Shown here: positions 34,701-46,700 of the stretch, piece by piece | Layout: each line of letters starts with the position of its first letter | Numbering within the stretch: position 1 is the stretch's first letter | DNA from: Arenicola marina | Taxonomy: Eukaryota; Annelida; Polychaeta; Arenicolidae | Direction of reading: 5' to 3' | Assembly: GCA_964019135.1 (NCBI GenBank) | Contig: OZ025263.1 | Span: forward strand, 19,197,123-19,261,122 | Length of the DNA: 64,000 nt | Position numbers and translations under genes: made by a program | Notes under the pieces: generated by a model | What the model saw: only the letters and a program-made list of their open reading frames with translations | Told to the model about the DNA's origin: nothing | Databases searched by the model: none

Positions 34701-37700
34701 CGATATATAACAATGCCATGTCCGTATGTACTACCAAGCCGTGCACATCCAACTATTTTCATACCTTTCTGTCTCGGCCTCGTTTTACTGATGACAAATA
34801 TGCTCGCTACCATGCACATTGCCAGCACGTATCTTTGTGTGTGTACAGAATCACGTCTAATTTGAGTAATTAAAAACATCCGATTCATTGCTCTAACTAA
34901 TTTAAGTATTGCTTCTCCAATACTCTATGCCATTTCCTTTGAATATAGATTACAACACCCACCACCAACAAACCACACACTTGCACGCTGCTGGGTCCAT
35001 AGAATCTCCTCGGTTGTGAGCACGCACCGAGGTGATAACTCCCAGTCATATGATGCGTGGCGATGGATGTAATATTAGATTAAAGCAAACTTACCGAGAA
35101 TGGCTGGAAGTAAACCCAAAACGATTATAAGAAATTATATGATGAATGAGAGAGCCCAACGTAGGTCAATTAATGGCTGTAGAGCAAATGCCACAATAGA
35201 TATTTACCTGAGCAAACGTTCGATCACTGACTAATAGCTATGCATAAGAGCTCACATATGTTTTACTCGCCAACGGGCGCCCACTTAATTCGTAATCGTA
35301 CCTCGCCCCTCTTCACTCGTATTGGATCAATCTATAAATAGCCTGGTACTACGGATGTCCACATGCACACGTATTTTCTTTTTTCCACACCAGGATGTTA
35401 TTACTGATGCGTTAATGACAAGCATCAATGACAAGGTAACACGGGTTAATGGCGTCAGCTTGGTATTACTGGTGCGCTACATGAATGACAAACTAGTCTG
35501 TTGCCATGAGTTACTCACGTGTTTCGCACAGCGCTCCCATCCAGTTCCCAGAACACTCGCACAGGAAGCTGTTGACGCGGTCCACACACAGACCGGAATT
35601 CATACAGGGATCGCTAACACACTCGTTGATGTCTGAAAGCCGTGTCGCATTGAGAAAAATCACATCGATAAGAATAATCATAAAGCGTGCACTGTGACTG
35701 ATGAAAACAGCTGGCCGCTGGGGTTGCCCGTCAAGAAACTGCGGGCCGCGAAAAAAGGTCAATTACTTATGATATGTTTGGCAATAATCTCAAGAAGGGA
35801 GAGAATGTAAGGTATCGAAAGTAACATGATGCTTCTAATACTTATTCCGGTATAAACTAGGCAAAGCATGGGAGGAAAGACTTCATGATCAGATACCATG
35901 TAGGTATAATCTATTCCAATCCGCACAATTCTACATGTACGCGTCTCAATTCAATGTTATACAACGACTCGACTCATGTCGAGTTCGATGCAAGTCAGAG
36001 TATGCGGTATCTTCACAACTGTGCGCAGACAATATACAGCTATACAGTTTGATTCAGACTGGGAGGATTTGAATGATATGGATACCGCGGGTACATAGAC
36101 CTACCATAGAGCGATCAACGGTGATACGTATGTATTAGACGCTACCAGGTAGACCGTTCGGCCTGTAGCATGTGACACTTTCCCTGGCGTCAGTGGCAAG
36201 AACACGACTTGAGTAAACCTACCGGTGGAGCAGTTCCTGTCTGTGTACCCTGCCAAGCACTCACAGCTGTAGTCCATATGCTGACTGGTACAGCTAGCAG
36301 CGTTCAGACACGGCAGGCTGGCACAGCTGTCGATTTCTGGTAACCATGACAACCAATCATTTATATTTTGTTATGATATATAGCCTTGTATTCACGGTTT
36401 CTGTTATTTTCAGTAGCAGTGGTTACAGCATGACTCTGTGGGTAGTGCGTTCGTCATGTAGAGTGTGTTCTCCAAGGCCAGTTATTCTATGCGTATCTAG
36501 GCTCAGATCCGTGTCGGAACAGGTTAGGCGGTAATACAATATCCGAAGCGTAAATTGGTATCTTTATTTCATATGCATATATAATATCCAGTGAAAAGCT
36601 TTATCCATGGCGATACATATCTCTTACTCATTGATTTGGTATATGATTGATTTCCCGTTCAGATTACTGCACCGCATACTATAAACGAATGAAACGCTCT
36701 TGGCTACATATAGGATTTCAAACCATATGATTTATGTTATCTTCGTCAATCCCAAGAAGACAGGGTCAGCCATGCACCGTCTTAAATAATGCAAAGATAT
36801 ACCAGTGGTTTTATGGGCATAGGAAGAACAATCATCAGGTTTTTCAATGCCCGTTATATAGTAAAAAAAAAACAGCAAAAAGGCAATGGCACATTATATA
36901 TATTTAGTTATATATACCGTACCTTGACAGTGTGTTTTGTTGATGACGTCATACCCCTGCTGACAGTCACAGCGGTAGTCCCCCGGGATGTCCGTACAGA
37001 CAGTGTTAGCCCCACAGGGGGCGCTCCCGGCGCACTCGTTGATGTTCTCCGTGCAGTCATCTCCCATCCACCCTGTTGCGCATGCGCTGCAGCCGGTTTT
37101 CGGGTCGCAGGGTGTGTCGGATGTTTGACACGTGCACACCAAGGCGCAGTGCGGGCCGAAGGTCCCCTCAAGACAGGCTGGATGGAAAGTCGTGATATTG
37201 GGCTTTTTGAACATGCCCCCCAAGTCTGACTGTGAACATTGCTGGGGAAGTATTTTTAATTTGTTCACCTATTTCTAATTTGAGAACCTGCGTTATGGGT
37301 TGTAGTTCGTAATGACGTATGTTGGTCATGATGAGGGTACGCATGTTGTACTTTAATGAGAATACTATTGATATAGATTAAATTGAACAAAGGCAAACGT
37401 GTGCTGTATAGCTGTCTTCAATATACGTAGTATTCAAATATGAATAATGATGCATATGAACTGTTACAGTAGATACTTTAATAATAACTAAAATAACTAA
37501 AAACGTGTAACTACCCTCTCAGTGTGTTCATAGTTCACCCCTTTCATATGTAGTCAATAGTCTTTGGGTACGATCTTATGAAACTGTAAAATACTGTTCC
37601 AGAATGCCTTTAAATTTGCAACGAAAGAAATAATTACTTGAGCGAACACATATTTCACCAGTCAATCTAGTATAATCTAGTATAGTTAATCTATGTGTTG

Positions 37701-40700
37701 GAGATACGTGCCTGCACTAATTGCATAGCTTAGGACAACATAGGACCAGTTGACTCACGTATGCAGGTGGTTCCGTCCGGCTGAAGCTTATAACCGTCCG
37801 TGCAGTCGCATTTGTAGGCACCGTGGGTATTTTCGCACGTGCCGTGGATGTCGTCACAGAAGATCGTGGTCGCACACTCGTCCACGTCTCATTGAAAGTA
37901 AAGTATAAAACCGTAACACAACTATAAAAGGAAGAGCATATATTGGAACATATGACAAGTTCCTCTTTGATAATCGACTGAGAGAAATAAATACCTGAAA
38001 CGGTTGTCATTACTTATTGCGTAGGAGGTTACCTTCACAAGTTTGTCCGTCGGTTGCCATGGTGAATCCACGGGGACAGAAGCACTGGGCGCTGGTTGCG
38101 TTACATCCGTGGCTACAGGTCAAGTCCGCGCCCTCGCAAGGCGTCCTGGGGTTGCTGGACCGGTCTGACAGGACGAGGGAACCATGGCCACTTTAAGGCA
38201 TCTATTACAACAGCATCAGTGTGATGTAAAGCCGTCTCTGATTGGCTGGGTTAATAATCGAGCCAGTTTATCACTGCTTTCTATTTGCTTAACTCTGTGG
38301 CCAGCCCCAATTTATAAATTTACGAAATGCGACCATTCCCAATAAGTCTAATGTCCTAAATATGTAACCCACGACCGTATTTCTAACTGTGCCCTCTCCT
38401 CTCACTCGCTGTATTCACTCACCGTGTTCACACACCCCATCGGCTGTCAGCGTGTAGCCGTCCAGACACTCACCGTATTCGCACGCCCCATTGGCTGTCA
38501 GCGTGTAGCCGTCCAGACACTCACCGTATTCACACGCCCCATTGGCTGTCAGCGTGTAGCCGTCCAGACACAAACCGTTTTCACATGCCCCATTGGCTGT
38601 CAGCGTGTAGCCGTCCAGAAACTCACCGTATTCACACGCCCTGTTGGCTGTCAGCTAGTAGCCGTCCAGACACTCACCGTATTCACACGCCCCATTGGCT
38701 GTCAGCGTGCAGACGTCCAGACACTCACCGTATTCACACGCCCCATTGGCTCTCAGCGTGCAGACGTCCAGATACTCACCGTATTCACACGCCCCATTGG
38801 CTGTCAGCGTGTAGCCGTTCAGACACCCACCGTTTTCACACGCCCCATTGGCTGTCAGCGTGTAGCCGTCCAGACACTCACCGTATTCTGAGGCCCCATT
38901 AGCTGTCAGAGTGTAGCCGTCCAGACACTCACCGTATTCACACGCCCCATTGGCTCTCAGCGTGTAGCCGTCCAGATACTCACCGTATTCACACGCCCCA
39001 TTGGATGTCAGTGTAGCCGCCCAGACACGCACCGTATTCACACGCCCCATTGGCTGTCAGCGCGTAGCCGTCCAGACACTCACCGTATTCACACGCCCCA
39101 TCGGCTGTCAGCTAGTAGCCGTCCAGACACTCACCGTATTCACACGCCCCATTGGCTGTCAGCGTGCAGACGTCCAGACACTCACCGTTTTCAGACGCCC
39201 CATTGGCTCTCAGCGTGCAGACGTCCAGATACTCACCGTATTCACACGCCCCATTGGCTGTCAGCTTGCAGCCGTCCAGACACTCACCGTATTCACACGC
39301 CCCATTGGCTCTCAGGGTGCAGACGTCCAGACACTCACCGTATTCACAGGCCCCGTTGGCTGTCAGCTTGCTGCCGTCCAGACACCGTATTCACACGCCC
39401 CATCGGCTGTCAGCGTGTAGCCGTCCAGACACTCACCGTATTCACACGCCCCATTGGCTGTCAGCGTGTAGCCGTCCAGACACTCACCGTATTCACAGGC
39501 CCCGTTGGCTGTCAGCTTGCAGCCGTCCAGACACCGTATTCACACGCCCCATCGGCTGTCAGCGTGTAGCCGTCCAGACACTTACCGTATTCACAGGCCC
39601 CGTTGGCTGTCAGCTTGCAGCCGTCCAGACACCGTATTCACGCGCCCCATTGGCTGTCAGCGTGTAGCCGTCCAGACACTCACCGTATTCACACGCCCCA
39701 TCGGCTGTCAGTGTGTAGCCGTCCAGACACTCACACTCGTACGTGCCCTCTATCAATAACCTCTATGTGTGGCTTAAGTCTAACGAATATATTAAATATA
39801 TACATGTATTAAAACAAATACCCTCTAAATTAAGCGACCGTATTGTTAATAATTTGGACTGCTTTTTTTCAGTCAAAATGTGTTTATTATTGAAGAAAAA
39901 AGTTATTTTGCGATAAATTGAACATACTTTTTGGAACAGCTTCTTTTGTAAAATATCATTCATTGACTTTTGTTAATGTTTGTGACTGCATGTGCAGGTA
40001 AAATTGACTATATTGATATAAATTAGAGAAAACCCATATGAAAATTAAGGTTGTATAATATATTAATTTGTGCATATACCAATGCTATAAATTCATTTAT
40101 CTTTAGCGATGCTGAAGAAATGTAAAACAAAAATTCTACATTTTGGAAGAACAATTTTAAGGTCAGCCTTAAAACTTTTCACCATATCTTTTGTTTACGC
40201 AATACAAATGTTTTTATGGTGAGCAGTGGTTGGTGAAGAAGGAGGATGCCTCGGTTAAGCTAGGGTCCGCCTTCATCCCCTTTTTGAGAGAGAGGATGTC
40301 CTTTTTCAATGAAAATTATATATCTTAGATATGAACATAATGAATCCGCCAAGTGATTTCAAGTGATCACTCCTCTATCAGAGGTCGAAGCCCACACGCA
40401 TGCTTTTTAAATATACCCCAAAGTGGAGCCTCGCCGCCCCCCCCCCCCCCCACCCCCCTTGGATCCATTCCCTTGACCAGAGCCAAAAGAGGTAAAGGTA
40501 AATGTAAAGGTAAAGGTAAGGTAAGGTAAGGTAAGTTAAGGTAAGTTAAGGTAAGGTAAGGTGCATAACGTGATACACTGAGTAACAGATGAACAGATTG
40601 ACAATGCTTATTGCAGTAAAAATGTTCAAACTACTCACACGGTGGCGTCACTGGCATCATCCGTTTCATGGTCAGGGTGGGCGTTCCTAGACTTGGAGGT

Positions 40701-43700
40701 CGTTCAAGGTCAGTGTTCTTTAATGATGTATCTGAGGTATGATGTATTGCTTCATGGCTTTCGGTGCTGACAATGTTAGTCGACACCGCAGCTGTGACAC
40801 CGTCAGTCGACGCCGCAGCTGTGACACCAAATGTGGGATCAGTGTCACCCTTAATGCTGACAATGTCAGTCGACGCCGTAGCTGTGACACCAAATGTGGG
40901 ATCAGTGCCGCCCTTAGTGCTGACAATTTCAGTCGACGCCGGAGCTGTGACACCAAATGTGGTATCAGTGTCACCCTTAATGCTGACAATGTCAGTCGAC
41001 GCCGTAGCTGTGACACCAAATGTGGGATCAGTGCCGCCCTTAGTGCTGACAATTTCAGTCGACGTCGGAGCTGGGACACCGAAGGTGGGATCAGTGTCAC
41101 CCTTAGTGCTGACAATGTCAGTCGACACCGGAGCTGTGACACCAAAGATGGGATCAGTGTCATCCTTAGTGCTGACAATGTCAGTCGACGCCGGAGTTGT
41201 AACACCGAAGGTGGGATCAGTGTCACCCTTAGTGCTGACAATGTTAGTCGACGCCGGAGCTGTGACAACAAAGGTGGGATCAGTGTTCTCCTTAGTGCTG
41301 ACAATGTCAGTCGACGTCGGAGCTGTGACACCGAAGGTGGGATCAGAGTCACCCTTAGTGTTGAAAATGTCAGTCGACGTCGGAGGTGTCGTAACTTCAG
41401 AGCTGGTGATCTTACGCGAAGCAGTGTGATCTCCGAGGTCAGTGTTGGGCTCCGTGAACATGGTGCCGTGACCAGGATCCGTGAACATGGTGCTGAGACC
41501 AGGATCCGTGACGTCGTTGCGGTCAGTGTATGGTGTAACGCTGCGGGAATTTGTTGTAACTCCTGGCGTACTGGCCCCATATGGTACGGTGCCTTCGCTG
41601 GTAGTGCTGGTGGCATTCATACGGCTGGTGTCAAAGAAAACGGTGGTGTGACCATAATCTTTGGTAGCTCGTTGGGTGCTGGTGTCAGTAAACATTACGC
41701 TGAGTCTGGAATCCCGCGTCATATCACTAAGGGTCTCAGTTAGAGCTGTAGACGATGCCTCTGGGCTGAAACTTGGCATAGCTTCTGTGGTGTTTGCATC
41801 AACCCTCAATCTAGTCGTAACGGTTTGTCTGGTGGTTGGTACAGTATCTGTGGTACTGGCATCGGATTGAACTACAGTCGTCAGTCCTTGGCTCGTACTT
41901 GATACAGTTTCAGTTATACTGGCGTCAAGCTGAGCTAAAGTAGTCAGTCCTTGGCTCGTGGTTGATACATGTGCAGTTGTACTGGCGTCAGACTGAGCTA
42001 CAGTCGTCAGTCCTTGGCTCGTAGTTGATAGAGTTCCTGTGGTACTGGCATCAGACTGAGATACAGTAGTCAGTCCTTGGCTCATAGTTGATACAGTTCC
42101 TGTGGTACTGGCATCAGACTGAGGTACAGTAGTCAGTCCTTGGCTCATAGTTAATACAGTTTCAATGGTACTGGCATCAGACCGAGCTACAGTAGTCAGT
42201 CCTTGGCTCGTAGTTGATACAGTTTCAATGGTACTGGCATCAGACCGATCTACAGTAGACAGTCCTTGGCTCGTAGTTGATACAGTTCCTGTGGTACTGG
42301 CATCAGACTGAGCTACTGTCGTCAGTCCTTGGCTCGTAGTTGATAGAGTTTCTGTGGTACTGGCATCAGACTGAGCTACAGTCGTCAGTCCTTGGCTCGT
42401 AGTTGATAGAGTTTCTGTGGTACTGGCATCAGACTGAGCTACAGTCGTCAGTCCTTGGCTCGTAGTTGATACAGTTTCTGTGGTACTGGCGTCTGACTGA
42501 GGTACAGTAGTCAGTCCTTGGCTCATAGTGGATACAGTTTCAATGGTACTGGCGTCAGACTGAAGTACAATCGTCAGTCCTTGGCTCACAGTTGATACAG
42601 TTTCTATGGTACTGGCGTCAGACTGAGCTGCAGTAGTCATTCCTTGGCTCGTAGTTGATACAGTTTCTGTGGTACTGGAATCAGGCTGGGCTTCAGTCTC
42701 TAGTTCTTGGTGTGTAGTCGATGCAGTTACAGTTGCAGTTGTACGGGCATCAGACTGAGCTACAGTAGTCAGTCCTTGGCTCGTAGTTGATACAGCTCCA
42801 GTTGTACTAGCGTCAGACTGAGTTACAGTAGTCAGTCCCTGGCTCGTAGTTGATACGGTTTCTGTGGTACTGGCATCCGACTGAGCTACAGTAGTCAGTC
42901 CTTGGCTCGTAGTTGATACAGCTCCAGTTGTACTAGCGTCAGACTGAGCTACAGTAGTCAGTCCCTGGCTCGTAGTTGATACGGTTTCTGTGGTACTGGC
43001 ATCCGACTGAGGTACAGTAGTCAGTCCTTGGCTCATAGTTGATAGAGTTTCTGTGGTACTGGCATCCGACTGAGGTACAGTAGTCATTCCTTGGCTCGTA
43101 GTTGATACAGTTCCTGTGGTACTGGCCTCAGACTGAGCTACAGTCGTCAGTCCTTGGCTCGTAGTTGATAGAGTTTCTGTGGTACTGGCATCAGACTGAG
43201 CTACAGTAGTCAGTCCTTGGCTCGTAGTTGCTACAGTTTCAGTTGTACTGGCGTCAGACTGAGCTACAATCGTCAGTCCTGGGCTCGTAGTTGATACAGT
43301 TTCTGTGGTACTGGCGTCAGACTGAGCTGCAGTAGTCAATTCTTGGCTCGTAGTTGATACAGTTTCTGTGGTACTGGCGTCAGGCTGAGCTACAGTAGTC
43401 AGTCCTTGGCTCGTAGTTGATACAGTTTCTGTGGTACTGGCATCAGGCTGGGCTTCAGTCGTTAGTTCTTGGTGTGTAGTCGATGCAGTTACAGTTGTAC
43501 TGGCATCAGACTGGGCTACGGTAGTCGGTCCTTGGGTCGTAATTGATACAGCTCCAGTTGTACTGGCGTCCGGCTGAGCTACAGTCGTTAGTTCTTGGCT
43601 CGTAGTTGATACAGTTTCTGTGGTACTGGCATCAGACCGAGCTACAGTAGTCAGTCCTTGGCTCGTAGGTGATATAGTTTCTGTGGTACTGGCGTCAGAC

Positions 43701-46700
43701 TGAGCTACAATCGTCAGTCCTTGGCTCGTAGTTGATACAGTTTCTGTGGTACTGGCGTCAGGCTGAGCTACAGTAGTCATTTCTTGGCTCATAGTTGGTA
43801 CAGTTTCAGTTGTACTGGCGTCAGGCTGAGCTACAGTAGTCATCCCTTGGCTCGTAGTTGATACAGTTTCTATGGTACTGGCCTCAGACTGAGGTACAGT
43901 CGTCAGTCCTGGGCTCGTAGTTGATAGAGTTTCTGTGGTACTGGCATCAGACTGAGCTACAGTCGTCAGTCTTTGGCTCGGAGTTGATACCGTTCCTGTG
44001 GTACTGGCATCAGACTGAGCTACAGTCGTCAGTCCTTGGCTCGTAGTTGATACAGTTTCTGTGGTACTGGCATCAGGCTGGGCTTCAGTCGTTAGTTCTT
44101 GGTGTGTAGTCGATGCAGTTACAGTTGTACTGGCATCAGACTGGGCTACGGTAGTCGGTCCTTGGGTCGTAATTGATACAGCTCCAGTTGTACTGGCGTC
44201 CGGCTGAGCTACAGTCGTTAGTTCTTGGCTCGTAGTTGATACAGTTTCTGTGGTACTGGCATCAGACCGAGCTACAGTAGTCAGTCCTTGGCTCGTAGGT
44301 GATATAGTTTCTGTGGTACTGGCGTCAGACTGAGCTACAATCGTCAGTCCTTGGCTCGTAGTTGATACAGTTTCTGTGGTACTGGCGTCAGGCTGAGCTA
44401 CAGTAGTCATTTCTTGGCTCATAGTTGGTACAGTTTCAGTTGTACTGGCGTCAGGCTGAGCTACAGTAGTCATCCCTTGGCTCGTAGTTGAAACAGTTTC
44501 TATGGTACTGGCCTCAGACTGAGGTACAGTCGTCAGTCCTGGGCTCGTAGTTGATAGAGTTTCTGTGGTACTGGCATCAGACTGAGCTACAGTCGTCAGT
44601 CTTTGGCTCGGAGTTGATACCGTTCCTGTGGTACTGGCATCAGACTGAGCTACAGTCGTCAGTCCTTGGCTCGTAGTTGATACAGTTTCTGTGGTACTGG
44701 CATCAGACTGAGCTACAGTCGTCAGTCTTTGGCTCGGAGTTGATACCGTTCCTGTGGTACTGGCATCAGACTGAGCTACAGTCGTCAGTCCTTGGCTCGT
44801 AGTTGATACAGTTTCTGTGGTACTGGCATCCGACTGAAGTAGAGTAGTCAGGCCTTGGCTCGTAGTTGATACAGTTTCTGTGGTACTGGCGTCAGACTGA
44901 GGTACAGTAGTCTGTGCTTGGCTCATAGTGGATACAGTTTCAATGGTACTGGCGTCAGGCTGAGCTACAATCGTCAGTCCTTGGCTCATAGTTGATACAC
45001 TTTCTGTGGTACTGGCGTCAGACTGAGCTGCAGTAGTCATTCCTTGGCTCGTAGTTGATACACTTTCTGTGGTACTGGCGTCAGACTGAGGTACAGTAGT
45101 CAGTCCTTGGCTCATAGTTGACACACTTTCTGTGGTACTGGCGTCAGACTGAGCTGCAGTAGTCATTCCTTGGCTCGTAGTTGATACACTTTCTGTGGTA
45201 CTGGCGTCAGACTGAGGTACAGTAGTCAGTCCTTGGCTCATAGTTGATACACTTTCTGTGGTGCTGGCGTCAGACTGAGCTGCAGTAGTCAGTCCTTGGC
45301 TCGTAGTTGATACAGTTTCTGTGGTACTGGCGTCAGGCTGAGCTACAGTAGTCATTCCTTGGCTCGTAGTTGATACAGTTTCTGTGGTACTGGCGTCAGA
45401 CTGAGCTACAGTAGTCATTCCTTGGCTCGTAGTTGATACAGTTTCTGTGGTACTGGCGTCAGGCTGAGCTACAGTAGTCCGTCCTTGGCTCGTAGTTGAT
45501 ACAGCTCCAGTTGTACTAGCGTCAGACTGAGCTACAGTAGTCAGTCCCTGGCTCGTAGTTGATACGGTTACTGTGGCACTGGCATCCGACTGAGGTACAG
45601 TGGTTATTCCTTGGCGCGTAGTTGATACAGTTTCTGTGGTACTGGCATCAGGCTGGGCTTCAGTCGTTAGTTCTTGGTGTGTAGTCGATGCAGTTACAGT
45701 TGTACTGGCATCAGACTGAGCTACAGTAGTCAGTCCTTGGCTCGTAGTTGATACAGTTTCTGTGGTACTGGCATCAGGCTGGGCTTCAGTCGTTAGTTTT
45801 TGGTGTGTAGTCGATGCAGTTACAGTTGTACTGGCATCAGACTGAGCTACAGAAGTCAGTCCTTGGCTCGTAGTTGATACAGCTCCAGTTGTACTGGCGT
45901 CAGGCTGAGCTACAGTCGTTAGTTCTTGGCTCGTAGTTGATACAGTTTCTGTGGTACTGGCCTCCGTCCGAGCGACAGTATTCATGGCATGGCTCGTAGT
46001 TGATACTGTTCCTGTGGTACTGGCGTCAGACTGAGCTACAGTCGTCAGTCCTTGGTTCATAGTTGATACAGTTCCTGTGGTACTGGCATCAGATTGAGGT
46101 ACAGTAGTCAGTCCTTGGCTCATAGTTGATACAGTTTCAACGGTACTGGCATCAGACCGAGCTACAGTAGTCAGTCCTTGGTTCGTAGTTGATTCAGCTC
46201 CTGTGGTACTGGCCTCAGACTGAGCTACAATCGCCAGTCCTTGGCTCGTAGTTGATACAGTTTCTCTGGTACTAGCATCAGACTGAGCAACAGTAGTCAG
46301 TCCTTGCCTCGTAGTTGATACAGTTTCTGTGGTACTGGCGTCAGGCTGAGGTACAGTAGTCAGTCCTTGGCTCATAGTGGATACAGTTTCAATGGTACTG
46401 GCGTCAGACTGAGTTACAATAATCAGTCCTTGGCTCGTAGTTGATACAGTTTCTGTGGTACTGGCGTCAGACTGAGCTGCAGTAGTCAGTCCTTGGCTCG
46501 TAGTTGATACAGTTTCTGTGGTACTGGCGTCAGGCTGAGATACAGTAGTCAGTCCTTGGCTCGTAGTTGATACAGTTTCTGTGGTACTGGCATCAGGCTG
46601 GGCTTCAGTCGTTAGTTCTTGGTGTGTAGTCGATGCAGTTACAGTTGTACTGGCATCAGACTGAGCTACAGTAGTCAGTCCTTGGCTCGTAGTTGATACA

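Noticed and set aside
34694-34888. Minus-strand 64-codon frame as a mucin or signal exon
   Set aside because: No flanking splice sites in a fitting phase; the SEA-like exon at 34471-34610 joins directly to the EGF exon at 35519.
38424-39812. Plus-strand open frames of up to 171 codons across the 51-bp array
   Set aside because: Opposite strand of the EGF-derived array; no start context, signal or domain, and the minus strand matches EGF sequence with correct splice phase.
40739-41743. Plus-strand 334-codon and minus-strand 298-codon frames over the end of the mucin exon
   Set aside because: Shadow frames of the repetitive mucin coding sequence, which itself continues for 21 kb in one frame with a signal peptide.
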